Numbered from the stretch's first letter, positions 1 through 8,009 are shown. The stretch is 9,514 nt of DNA from CAYHBO01 sp964354855 (GCA_964354855.1 CAYHBO010000051.1:1-9514); one strand, 5' to 3'. Numbers and translations: made by a program. The notes: generated from the letters alone by a model not told the origin.

Positions 1-2172
1 AGGCCATCAGTGGAGCTAGTTTTGGTACACTCACCTCAAATGCTAAGGACATCTCAGATGGATTAATCAAGCTTAACGCGGCTGCTCAACAGATCATTAC
101 CCAAATTCCAGCAAGCACCACTAAACCAACATCAGCCCCTGATATGAAAGATCTCTTTAAGGCACTAACCTCCATGGAAAAAACATTAAATAATAAAACA
201 ACTACCGTAAAATCAAGAGTCCCTTCAAGGGCTGCTTTTCTCGATAATAAAGCTATTGACGCAACTAAAAAATTACTCACAACTTTTTCCACTGAACTAT
301 CTACTTTTATAACCAAACTAGGTGGGGATACAAAAAAATCGGCAGAGCTCACCACATTTAACCAATTCATTCTAACTTTTAAAGCGGGTGATCAAGCACT
401 ATCATTTGTGGCAAGCATAGAAGATGCCATCTCAGCATCCACGGGTCTCCGCGGATTAGGTGGCCCACTTGTCAGAAATCAAGCCGGGGTTGAAAAAGAA
501 ATCGAATCTCTTAACGCTGCAATCCTTAAAGTTGTAACTAAAGTCGGAAAAATAAGCGTTAAACCAAGTGCTATTCCAGCTAAGTTCACATTATTTGCCA
601 CATTCATGAAGTGGCTCAGCAAGCTTAATGCAGTAACCAGTACCGATCCAAAAATCAAAGGAGCAAAAACAACAACAAAAGCTTATATTTCAGCAGCAGA
701 TGTCCCTATCATTGTACAGAAACTTACGATCACCCTTAATACCATAAAAGCATTCTGTAAAAAATCATACAATACAGACCCTGCAATCACTTCAGGAATC
801 AAAGAAGTTCAAGATTTTATAACCAATTTCAAAGTAGATGAACTTAAAGCAAATGAAGAAGCCGCAACATTAGCAGCTGGAGGAGATATAACAGCTGAAG
901 ANNNNNNNNNNNNNNNNNNNNNNNNNNNNNNNNNNNNNNNNNNNNNNNNNNNNNNNNNNNNNNNNNNNNNNNNNNNNNNNNNNNNNNNNNNNNNNNNNNN
1001 NACCAGCGACAACTGAAGAACCAGCGACAACTGAAGAACCAGCGACAACTGAAGAACCAGCGACAACTGAAGAAGCTGCAACACCTGCAGAAGACCCTGC
1101 TGCGGATACACCAACACCTGATCCAGAACCTATCAAAGCCAAAACAACCCCTAGATCAGCTCCTAAGCAAACTGCAGCCCCCGAAGAAGAACCTTCTGAT
1201 GTGCCAGCCCCAGAACCTATCAAAGCCAAAACAACTCCTAGATCAGCTCCTAAGCAAACTGCAGCCCCCGAAGAAGAACCTTCTGATGTGCCAGCCCCAG
1301 AACCTATCAAAGCCAAAACAACTCCTAGATCAGCTCCTAAGCAAACTGCAGCCCCCGAAGAAGAACCTGCTGAAACACCAGCTCCAGAACCAAAAACTAC
1401 AAAGGCCCCTAAATCAGATCCTGAACCTGCAGAAGACCCTATTGAGACACCAACCCCAGAACCAAAAACTACAAAGGCCCCTAAATCAGATCCTGAACCT
1501 GCAGAAGACCCTATTGAGACACCAACCCCAGAACCCATCAAAGCTACAAAAACCCCTAGACCAGCTCCTGAGCCTGCAGAAGAACCTGCTGAGACACCGA
1601 CTCCAACCTCTCAGCAAGCAAACCCAAACACGGTTGAAGGGTTATTTAAAGCAGCACAAGGCAATTTAGCCAGCTACAAAAGCACACTCACGGAGAATCC
1701 TGACCTTGTGACAACAGCACACCCTAATACAGGAAACACTCCTCTCCATGAAGCGCTTGTCTCTAAAAGTCCATTAATCGTTTTACACACTTTAACGCAA
1801 TATGGTACTCAGTTAAAAAATGACAAGATACTCACACAATCAAACAAAGCTGGTAAAACTCCTCTCAAAATAGCGATAGAAAAAGGAACACCCCGTGCTG
1901 TTGCAAATGTAGCCTTATTTATGCGTTCTACAGGACTAATCATAAATAAAGAAGCCATCGCAGCAACGGGTCAACAAAAAATAGGCGCCGGATTAATGAG
2001 CGACTTTCTTACTAAAACTAATCAAATGTCAGAAGATCAAGCTCAGCAACACTTTGATACGATATCAAAACAATATGATACAAATACTAATCCAGATACC
2101 TTAAGGGATAAGATCAATAAAACCATAGATAGCGTTATAGGCCAAATTATATCGGGAGCTCAAAGGCGCTAA
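1..2172 (+). CDS. Large Pro/Glu-rich repeat protein with ankyrin-like C-terminal domain (5' partial, crosses assembly gap)
   Basis: I do not recognise a named family. The frame starting at base 3 is open from the window edge, so the true start lies upstream and the ATG at 144 is internal. The first 300 residues are Ala/Lys/Thr-rich and probably helical, in two diverged copies of about 150 residues. A PATTEE array and longer Pro/Glu/Lys repeats follow (about 1003-1610), probably an extended stalk or linker. The end (about 1630-2169) has two ankyrin-like segments, NTGNTPLHEAL and KAGKTPLKIAIEKG, then an FLTKTNQM helical tail shared with the protein at 2356. The two halves lie in different frames only because the N run is 100 bases long. 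The left edge 'ga' plus the right edge 'a' restores a Glu codon and the repeat phase, so one uninterrupted gene is inferred. A surface or secreted location is inferred from the signal-peptide-bearing paralogue next door. A hairpin terminator follows. Confidence 0.75.
902..1001. other. Assembly gap (100 N)
   Basis: There are exactly 100 unknown bases, the usual scaffold placeholder, so the real length is unknown. The gap sits at the edge of an 18-bp tandem repeat, where short-read assembly commonly fails. The flanks suggest that the missing DNA is more copies of this repeat, with a total length divisible by three. Confidence 0.95.
1003..1074 (+). repeat. 18-bp tandem repeat, four visible copies (PATTEE)
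   Basis: Four identical copies of ccagcgacaactgaagaa encode Pro-Ala-Thr-Thr-Glu-Glu. The sequence just left of the N gap, acagctgaaga, resembles the end of a unit. The array therefore probably continues through the gap, and the true copy number is unknown. Confidence 0.95.
1123..1383 (+). repeat. 87-bp tandem repeat, three copies (29 residues each)
   Basis: Units begin at 1123, 1210 and 1297. The first two differ by only about one base through the shared core that encodes EPIKAKTTPRSAPKQTAAP, and the third diverges at its end, where it joins the next array. The period is divisible by three, so copy-number change keeps the frame. Near-identity at DNA level, synonymous positions included, points to recent expansion. 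Confidence 0.93.
1372..1590 (+). repeat. 72/75-bp tandem repeat, three units (24-25 residues each)
   Basis: Units start at 1372, 1444 and 1516. The first two are 72 bp and nearly identical, encoding EPKTTKAPKSDPEPAEDPI. The third is 75 bp and reads EPIKATKTPRPAPEPAEEP, a hybrid of this unit and the 87-bp unit. That suggests the two arrays share an ancestor. Confidence 0.9.
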
Positions 2173-2201
2173 ACCCTCAAGTAAAAGTCGTACTGTTAAA
2201 A

Positions 2202-2253
2202 AAATAAAAGGCCTGTTTATAGTGAAAATTCACTATAAACAGGCCTTTTATTT
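2202..2253. terminator. Strong intrinsic terminator after the repeat-protein gene
   Basis: A perfect inverted repeat has its arms at about 2206-2224 (aaaaggcctgtttatagtg) and 2231-2249. It can be extended by A:T pairs on both sides to about 24 bp around a very small AT loop. The plus-strand arm ends in a T run. It lies 30 bases after the TAA of the upstream gene. The A-run/T-run symmetry would also let it work on the other strand. Confidence 0.9.
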
Positions 2254-2283
2254 AAATTATTACATTTAAAAGAACAAAGCTCT

Positions 2284-2312
2284 TTATTTTAAAATCTAAA
2301 AACATATATAAT
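2284..2312 (+). promoter_or_regulatory. Candidate sigma70-type promoter for the 2356 gene
   Basis: There is a perfect TATAAT at 2307-2312, about 44 bases before the ATG. The region 17 bases upstream of it (ttattt, 2284-2289) is a poor -35 match. A terminator lies just upstream, so this gene needs its own promoter. The flanking DNA is very AT-rich, so chance matches are possible. Confidence 0.45.
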
Positions 2313-2355
2313 TACAATATGAAATATATATGTTAATTAAAGTAAGGGGAAAGTC

Positions 2356-2940
2356 ATGAAGAACAATAAGCTTTACACAATTATAGTAGTTAATCTTTGT
2401 CTAGGTTTACTAGGACTAAGTATTGATAAAGCTCAAGCTGGCCCTTTAGATTTTTTACAAGGAAAATTTAACAGCGCAAGAGCTAGTTTTACAGATATTC
2501 CAGACCAAGCCAAACCATCACAAGTAACCCTTCAAAATCCAGAAAATTTCACAAAATTGCTAGTTATCTTAGGCGCCATCAAATCGCTCATTACCGACCC
2601 TTCAATCAACAACCCCATCCAGATCAAGATCATGACTGACACGAGCACCAAAACACCGCTACAACTAGCTCTTACTAAAGGAGCCCCAATTGTCGTTGCA
2701 ACAATTGGATTATATATTCGAGCACTTCAACAAACAATTAGCGTTGATAAAATTAGAGCTGCAGGCAGTGTCGGAAACATGCGACAATTCCTAACAAAAG
2801 TAAACGACATGCAACCTGAACAAGCGATGGAACACCTTGAATCAATAATAAGAATCTATAACAATGGTGGAGCCCCAGATCGGCTTAGACCAGCATGCCA
2901 AAAAGCAATTAGAACAATTATTAGTCAAAATATTAAATAA
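2356..2940 (+). CDS. Secreted protein with ankyrin-like/FLTK C-terminal domain
   Basis: This 194-residue hypothetical protein is probably exported. Residues 1-28 form a signal peptide: a Lys/Asn-rich start, a hydrophobic core IIVVNLCLGLLGL, and an AQA-G signal peptidase I site. The mature part has a linker, then a single ankyrin-like helix pair (KTPLQLALTKG, 99-109), then a helical tail with FLTKVNDM (145-152). From KTPL to the end it aligns along its length with the C-terminus of the large upstream protein, so the two are paralogues that share a module without the Pro-rich stalk. The ATG has a good Shine-Dalgarno (aagggg, six bases upstream). Only 12 bases separate it from the next ORF, which suggests co-transcription. 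Its function is unknown; ankyrin-type modules generally bind proteins, but one repeat is too few to claim a target. Confidence 0.85.
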   Translation: MKNNKLYTIIVVNLCLGLLGLSIDKAQAGPLDFLQGKFNSARASFTDIPDQAKPSQVTLQNPENFTKLLVILGAIKSLITDPSINNPIQIKIMTDTSTKTPLQLALTKGAPIVVATIGLYIRALQQTISVDKIRAAGSVGNMRQFLTKVNDMQPEQAMEHLESIIRIYNNGGAPDRLRPACQKAIRTIISQNIK

Positions 2941-2952
2941 TTAGGATCTAAC

Positions 2953-3135
2953 ATGATTAACAAAAAATTGTACCTAATAATTAGTTTATGCGTTGGACTA
3001 ATGAGATTAAGTATTGAAAGCCTTCAAGCAGGATGGGTTAGAGACATTCGCTCTTTCTTGCCAGGCTCAGATGTGTCGGACTCTACTCAAAAACATCAGA
3101 CATCCCACACTCAAAAGAAGGCATCGAGAACGTAA
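2953..3135 (+). CDS. Short signal-peptide ORF, probable truncated paralogue
   Basis: This 60-residue ORF opens with MINKKLYLIISLCVGLMRL and a LQA-G cleavage site. It closely parallels the leader of the 2356 protein (LY.II, LC.GL, LSI, QAG). After residue 26 only a short polar tail remains, with no ankyrin-like domain. The last codons lie inside the left arm of a terminator hairpin and the TAA is in its loop. AGGA six bases before the ATG is an acceptable ribosome site. It is either a gene remnant whose body was deleted up to the terminator or a genuine small exported peptide of about 34 residues. The sequence does not settle which. Confidence 0.55.
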   Translation: MINKKLYLIISLCVGLMRLSIESLQAGWVRDIRSFLPGSDVSDSTQKHQTSHTQKKASRT

Positions 3136-3154
3136 AAATTCTCGATGCCTTCTT
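3115..3154. terminator. Bidirectional hairpin terminator between convergent transcripts
   Basis: A perfect 16-bp stem (aagaaggcatcgagaa and its complement) surrounds an 8-base loop. It lies about 19 bases after the htpX stop on the minus strand, where it is followed by a short T run (tctttt). It also covers the end of the plus-strand ORF 2953-3135. Its placement between converging genes suggests that it serves both. Confidence 0.8.
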
Positions 3155-3172
3155 GCTTTATACACGCAAACG

Positions 3173-4036
3173 TTACCGCGCCATCGCACGTAAACGTTCT
3201 ACTCTTTTCTCCATAGGCGGATGAGTTGAAAACATGCTCGCTAACCCCTTACCACTGAACGGATACACAATGAAAAGACTTGCTGCCGTTGCATGTGCTG
3301 GACTTGGTGGTTCAACTGGTTTTCGCTGCGCGCCACGGTGTAACTTTTCAAGCGCAGACGCTAACGCAAGCGGATCATGACAGGTATGCGCCCCCGTCTC
3401 ATCAGCAAGATACTCACGAGAGCGAGAGATCGCCAACTGAATCAACGTGGCCGCAATTGGCATGATGATGGCCGCAATCAATGCACCAAAGCCACTCGAG
3501 CGATCACGTTCACCATTGCGACTGCCAATCCCAAAAATAACCGCCCACTGAAGCATGTTCGCTAAATAACTAATGGCAGTCGCCAATGTAGCCGCAACCG
3601 TACCAACCAAAATATCACGATTTTTAATATGTGAAATTTCATGAGCTAACACGCCACGCAGTTCATGTTCATCTAATAAATCCAAAATTCCCTGCGTAAC
3701 CGCAACTGAGGCATGTGTTGGATTTCTTCCCGTTGCAAACGCATTCGCCATCGGCGTTGCAATGTACCATAACTTTGGCATCGGTAAACGTGCTTCATGA
3801 CAAAGCTCACGCATAATATCATACAGATTACTAAATTTTTGCTCATCAAGTGGTTGTGCACCATACATGGCTAACACCAACTTGTCTGAATAAAAATAAG
3901 TAAAAAAGTTAATCAATATGGCAAACATAAACATCATGAGAACACCAGTATGCCCACCAATCCAACTTCCCATTAACATCAAAAGCCCACTCAACGAAGC
4001 AAGTAAGATAGCGGTTTTTGCTTGATTAAAAAACAT
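3173..4036 (-). CDS. htpX: HtpX-type membrane zinc metalloprotease (M48)
   Basis: This is a membrane-bound M48B endopeptidase; the family degrades misfolded membrane proteins alongside FtsH. With the start used here it has 287 residues, close to the usual length. Two hydrophobic segments occupy about residues 8-50. The zinc site HEISH is at 132-136 (His132, Glu133, His136), and SREYLAD supplies the probable third ligand, Glu208. Further hydrophobic stretches lie at about 142-170 and 183-203. The conserved NAFATGRNP and FSTHPP motifs are present. The ATG at 4036 is preferred over the in-frame ATG at 4084. It has AAGGAG seven bases upstream, matches the family's usual N-terminus, and lies one base after the hspR stop, whereas the longer start overlaps hspR by 47 bases. 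It is the last gene of the operon and a plausible target of the adjacent repressor. Confidence 0.95.
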   Translation of the reverse strand: MFFNQAKTAILLASLSGLLMLMGSWIGGHTGVLMMFMFAILINFFTYFYSDKLVLAMYGAQPLDEQKFSNLYDIMRELCHEARLPMPKLWYIATPMANAFATGRNPTHASVAVTQGILDLLDEHELRGVLAHEISHIKNRDILVGTVAATLATAISYLANMLQWAVIFGIGSRNGERDRSSGFGALIAAIIMPIAATLIQLAISRSREYLADETGAHTCHDPLALASALEKLHRGAQRKPVEPPSPAHATAASLFIVYPFSGKGLASMFSTHPPMEKRVERLRAMAR

Positions 4037-4037
4037 T

Positions 4038-4481
4038 CTAAGACTCCTTGTTTTCATCGTACTCAACATCCCAACGAATATCATTCGCTTCCTGATCTTG
4101 CGTAACCCCAGAAGGTTCCTGCTTAATCTGGATCAGTCGTTCTGCCTGTTTACGCACGTCATGTTTATACACTTCCGTTTGCTCTTCAAGCTGCCCAGAC
4201 ATCTGGTTAAAGGTAGCATTGATCTCATCCTGCATCTTCTTAATTTTTTTCTGCAGTTTAAGAATAACTTCAACACCGGCAAGATTAACACCCATTTTGT
4301 GGGTAAGATTAATAATTTCATCAAGACGATCAACATCCTCTTCAGAAAACATCCGCGTATTACCCTCAGAACGCTTAGGGGTAATTAACCCCTCTTTTTC
4401 GTACATGCGAATAGTTTGTTGATGCACTTCAAACATCTTGGCCACCACCGAGATCGAATAATATCCCTTACGTCTTGTCAT
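4038..4481 (-). CDS. hspR: MerR-family regulator, HspR-like heat-shock repressor
   Basis: This 147-residue DNA-binding regulator has an N-terminal winged-helix MerR domain at about residues 7-75. YYSISVVAKMFEVHQQTIR is the helix-turn-helix and GNTRMFSEEDVDRLD is the wing and following helix. The GVNLAGVEVIL motif is characteristic of HspR and not of metal- or drug-sensing MerR proteins, and no sensor cysteines follow. A coiled-coil-like segment (about 72-115) and an acidic tail complete it. In Actinobacteria HspR represses chaperone genes by binding HAIR inverted repeats, with DnaK as co-repressor. Here it sits between lepA and htpX, so control of htpX or of its own operon is a reasonable inference. 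I found no HAIR-type site in the window. AAGGA overlaps the lepA stop, six bases before the ATG, which suggests translational coupling. Confidence 0.88.
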   Translation of the reverse strand: MTRRKGYYSISVVAKMFEVHQQTIRMYEKEGLITPKRSEGNTRMFSEEDVDRLDEIINLTHKMGVNLAGVEVILKLQKKIKKMQDEINATFNQMSGQLEEQTEVYKHDVRKQAERLIQIKQEPSGVTQDQEANDIRWDVEYDENKES

Positions 4482-4490
4482 AAATAATCC

Positions 4491-6323
4491 TTACTCTTCA
4501 TCCTTTAAGATGGTCAAGAAGGCTTCCTGTGGCAACTCAATATTACCAACCTGCTTCATCTTCTTTTTACCCTCTTTTTGTTTTTCTAACAATTTACGTT
4601 TACGTGAAATATCACCACCATAACATTTAGCGGTAACATTCTTACGCAACGCAGAAACGCTTTCTCGTGCAATAACTTTTGCACCGATCGCCGCTTGAAT
4701 CGCAACATCATACATCTGCCGTGGGATTACTTTTCGTAACCGCTCTACTAATTTACGTCCTAAAAACAGTGCTTTATCTTTATGTACAATGATAGACAAT
4801 GCATCTACCGGATCACCGTTCAGCAAAATATTCATTTTTACTAAGTCCGATGGGCGATAATCACTTTCTTCATAATCAAAACTCGCATACCCTGCGGTTA
4901 GTGATTTTAATTTATCGTAGAAGTCGGTCACAATTTCATTGAGTGGTAAGTGATAACGAAGCACGGTGCGTTGCTCATCCAAGAAATTCATACTGATCTG
5001 TTCACCACGACGGTCCTGACACAACTCCATCAGACTCCCCAAATATTTTTGTGGGGTAACAATTGTTGCGTTAATATAAGGCTCATACACCTCTTCAATT
5101 TTCACCACATCAGGAAAGTTAGCCGGATTATCAACAATCATCTCTTCACCGTTCGTAAGCTTTACGCGATACGGAACGGTCGGCGACGTGGTAATGATAA
5201 CGGCGTTATACTCCTGCTCAAGACGCTGCTTAAACACATCCATATGCAATAAGCCTAAGAATCCACAACGAAACCCAAGACCTAACGCCATAGAACTTTC
5301 TTTAGTAACATTCACACTCGGATCATTAAGCGTTAATTTTTCAATAGCATCACGGACTTCTTCAAAGTCTGATACGTCTACCGGATAAATCCCTGCAAAC
5401 ACCATTGATTTTGCCGGCTTAAAGCCAGGAAGCGCTTCAACAGGATATTTTGGATGAAAGAATGTATCACCGATACGTGCTTCTTTAACCGTTTTCATAC
5501 CACAAATCACAAAGCCCACTTGTCCTGAGTATAATGCTAACATTGGGTATGGTGCTGGATACATCAATCCGATATCGAGTACTTCATAGGTCTGCCCGGT
5601 GTTTGCTGAACTGATTCGATCACCCTTGCGAATGGTCCCATCAATCACTTCAATCAAACAAACAACGCCACGATATTCATCAAACCAAGAATCAAACAAA
5701 AGCGTTTTAAGCGGCTTTTCACGGTTCCCTTGTGGCGGTTTAATGCGTTCGATTACCGCCGCTAGAACCGCTTCAATCCCAATTCCCGTTTTTGCAGAAA
5801 TAAGTAGAATATCTTCTTGCTGAATATCAAACGCTTTGTTCATTTCTCCAGCAATCCGATCTGGATCAGCAGCCTGCATATCGATTTTGTTAATCAATGG
5901 AACAATGTCTAAGTCACTTTCAAAGGCTAAATAAAAGTTTGCCATCGTCTGCGCTTGCACGCCCTGCACCGCATCAACAAGCAATAATGCCCCCTGACAA
6001 GCGGCCAATGACCGTGAAACTTCATAACTAAAGTCAACATGTCCCGGGGTGTCAATCAAGTTCAACAGGTAGGCTTCACCTTTATACTCATAGATCAACG
6101 AAGCGGTCTGCGCTTTAACGGTAATCCCACGTTCACGCTCAACCTGTAAATTATCAAGGAACTGTGCTTTCATCTCACGGGATGAACAGGTTCCAGTTAC
6201 TTGTAACAACCGATCAGCCAGCGTAGATTTGCCGTGATCAATGTGCGCAATGATCGAAAAGTTTCTAATATTTTTCGGATTAAAATCGGCGAGATTAAAA
6301 GTTTTTAAATTGCGAATATCCAT
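4491..6323 (-). CDS. lepA: Elongation factor 4 (LepA), ribosomal back-translocase GTPase
   Basis: At 610 residues this is a full-length translational GTPase that acts on stalled or mistranslocated ribosomes. All G motifs are present: AHIDHGKST (26-34), GIT in ERGITVKAQ (66-68), DTPGH (91-95), NKID (145-148) and SAKTG (176-180). The LepA-specific C-terminal domain is diagnostic, with CYGGDISRKRKLLEKQKEGK and the PQEAFL ending. The catalytic His of DTPGH is retained. The N-terminus is about 17 residues longer than the minimal family start (KNIRNFSIIAHIDHGK). The ATG follows the argS stop by three bases and has only a weak ribosome site (aagatg), which suggests coupling to argS translation. Confidence 0.98.
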   Translation of the reverse strand: MDIRNLKTFNLADFNPKNIRNFSIIAHIDHGKSTLADRLLQVTGTCSSREMKAQFLDNLQVERERGITVKAQTASLIYEYKGEAYLLNLIDTPGHVDFSYEVSRSLAACQGALLLVDAVQGVQAQTMANFYLAFESDLDIVPLINKIDMQAADPDRIAGEMNKAFDIQQEDILLISAKTGIGIEAVLAAVIERIKPPQGNREKPLKTLLFDSWFDEYRGVVCLIEVIDGTIRKGDRISSANTGQTYEVLDIGLMYPAPYPMLALYSGQVGFVICGMKTVKEARIGDTFFHPKYPVEALPGFKPAKSMVFAGIYPVDVSDFEEVRDAIEKLTLNDPSVNVTKESSMALGLGFRCGFLGLLHMDVFKQRLEQEYNAVIITTSPTVPYRVKLTNGEEMIVDNPANFPDVVKIEEVYEPYINATIVTPQKYLGSLMELCQDRRGEQISMNFLDEQRTVLRYHLPLNEIVTDFYDKLKSLTAGYASFDYEESDYRPSDLVKMNILLNGDPVDALSIIVHKDKALFLGRKLVERLRKVIPRQMYDVAIQAAIGAKVIARESVSALRKNVTAKCYGGDISRKRKLLEKQKEGKKKMKQVGNIELPQEAFLTILKDEE

Positions 6324-6326
6324 GGA

Positions 6327-8009
6327 TTACATCTTTTCAGGACGGCTAATGCCTAACAGCTTAAGGCAGAGATCAAGATTTTGTTTTACTAAAAATACCA
6401 TTACCAAACGAAGCTCAGTGGTTTTAATGTCATCAACATCTACCACACGATTCTGCGCGTAGTAAGAATGAAAACGATTTGCAAGTTCCCACGCGTAGTA
6501 GGCAAGCATATGCATTTGATGAGTATGCGCAATGCTACGCAGAGTGTCATAGAACGATGTCATCTTGGAAAGCAGATCGATTTCTGCGTCACCCATACGG
6601 GTTAAGATTTCTGGAATAATTTTAGGATCAAAGGTTAAAATATGCTGAAATTCGGCATACTCAGCAGCTTTAGCAATAATGCTATTCGTACGAACATAAG
6701 CATACTGAATATAAAAAACCGGATTTTCATCGGTCTTTTTCAATGCCGTTGCCAAATCAAACTCAAGATGAGCATCTGCTTTACGATTCAAATAAAAGAA
6801 CCGCGCAACATCCACACCAACCGTATCAATAATGTCATACAACGTTGTAAAGGTGCCTGCACGTTTAGACATACGCACAGCAACATCACCGTTTTTAATA
6901 GTTACTAACTGATAAAGAATCACTTCAAGATGTTCAGCTGGATACCCCAACGCTTGCATCGTTGCGCTTAAACGCTTTACATAACCATGATGATCTTGTC
7001 CTAAAATATCAATCAGACGGTCGTAGCCACGATCAAATTTATTTTTGTGATAAGCGATATCAGCAACAACATAGGTCAGTTCACCGTTCTGTTTACGCAT
7101 GACACGGTCTTTATCATCACCAAAATCGGTTGACTTAAACCAGAGGGCACCATCATACTCATACGCAAGGCCCTTCTGCTCCAATAGCTGTATCACGGCA
7201 CTCACTGCACCACTATCATGAAGGGTCTTCTCAGAAAACCATTCATCGAATTCAATACCATAAATTTTTAAATCAGTTTTAAGATTTTCAAGCAGATGCT
7301 CTTTAGCGTAATTTTCAAAAAATTTGTCGTCTTTTGCTAGTAGGTTTTTGCCATGCTCAGTAACACATTTTTTTGCCAACTCAACGACATACTCACCTTG
7401 GTAACCACCTTCAGGGATAGCAGCATCAACGCCAAGCTCTTGATTACAACGCGCCTTAAACGAGCGCCCTAACATCACAATCTGACTACCAGCGTCATTG
7501 ATATAAAATTCTTTATGGACGGTATGCCCCAAGAAAGTAAGTACACGTGCAAGCACATCACCAATAATACCATTGCGACCATGTCCAAGATGCATCGGCC
7601 CAGTTGGATTCGCACTTACAAATTCAATCAGATATTTAAGCTTTTTATCCTGCGCATCAAGCTTAAAGAAATCACTCTTCTGGGTTAACAGCTCAAGCGC
7701 ACAAGTCTGCCAAACACTCGATTTAAGTTCTATGTTAATAAAACCAGGCCCAGCAATGGCAATCGTTTCGATTAAATCATTCAATTCACCAACTTGCATA
7801 ATCGTTATAATTTCTTGCGCCAACAGACGTGGATTTTTACGTAAAGGCTTGGCCAAGATCATGGCCGCATTGCAACTTAAGTCTCCAAACGCACGTTCTT
7901 TATCAAGGTTAAGTTTTATATCGACACCACCAAGAGCAGCATCATCAAGATGAAATTCTTTTTTAAGAGAAGTAACAATCGTTTGTTTAATTCGCGTCAA
8001 AGCATTCAT
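6327..8009 (-). CDS. argS: Arginyl-tRNA synthetase
   Basis: This class I synthetase charges tRNA-Arg. It has 560 residues, the normal length. An N-terminal Add-1 domain (about 1-95, with the conserved ERAFGDLSCNAA) contacts the tRNA D-loop. The catalytic core carries SANPTGPMHLGHGR with the HIGH-type HLGH at 140-143. The KMSKS-type loop is VRMSKRAGTF (378-387), and the Arg in place of the first Lys is common variation in ArgRS. The C-terminal DALR-type anticodon-binding domain spans about 440-560. The ATG at 8009 is preceded by gaaagg about 11 bases upstream, a usable but long spacing. It is the first gene of the minus-strand operon with lepA, hspR and htpX; gaps of 1 to 9 bases show co-transcription. 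Confidence 0.98.
   Translation of the reverse strand: MNALTRIKQTIVTSLKKEFHLDDAALGGVDIKLNLDKERAFGDLSCNAAMILAKPLRKNPRLLAQEIITIMQVGELNDLIETIAIAGPGFINIELKSSVWQTCALELLTQKSDFFKLDAQDKKLKYLIEFVSANPTGPMHLGHGRNGIIGDVLARVLTFLGHTVHKEFYINDAGSQIVMLGRSFKARCNQELGVDAAIPEGGYQGEYVVELAKKCVTEHGKNLLAKDDKFFENYAKEHLLENLKTDLKIYGIEFDEWFSEKTLHDSGAVSAVIQLLEQKGLAYEYDGALWFKSTDFGDDKDRVMRKQNGELTYVVADIAYHKNKFDRGYDRLIDILGQDHHGYVKRLSATMQALGYPAEHLEVILYQLVTIKNGDVAVRMSKRAGTFTTLYDIIDTVGVDVARFFYLNRKADAHLEFDLATALKKTDENPVFYIQYAYVRTNSIIAKAAEYAEFQHILTFDPKIIPEILTRMGDAEIDLLSKMTSFYDTLRSIAHTHQMHMLAYYAWELANRFHSYYAQNRVVDVDDIKTTELRLVMVFLVKQNLDLCLKLLGISRPEKM

Noticed and set aside
870..1541. Minus-strand open frame rich in Gly/Ser/Val repeats
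   Set aside because: It is the antisense shadow of the Pro/Glu repeat arrays and it crosses the N gap. Its repetitiveness simply mirrors the coding strand.
1003..1590. CRISPR-like array
   Set aside because: The repeats are contiguous, coding and in frame, with no unique spacers between them.
1199..1669. Plus-strand Gln/Leu/Lys-rich frame in the repeat region
   Set aside because: It is an alternate frame of in-phase tandem repeats. The true frame carries on into the ankyrin-like domain, whereas this one ends at 1669 with no domain.
4036..4084. Longer htpX start at 4084
   Set aside because: It overlaps hspR by 47 bases and adds 16 residues before the usual membrane segment. The ATG at 4036 has a textbook AAGGAG site.
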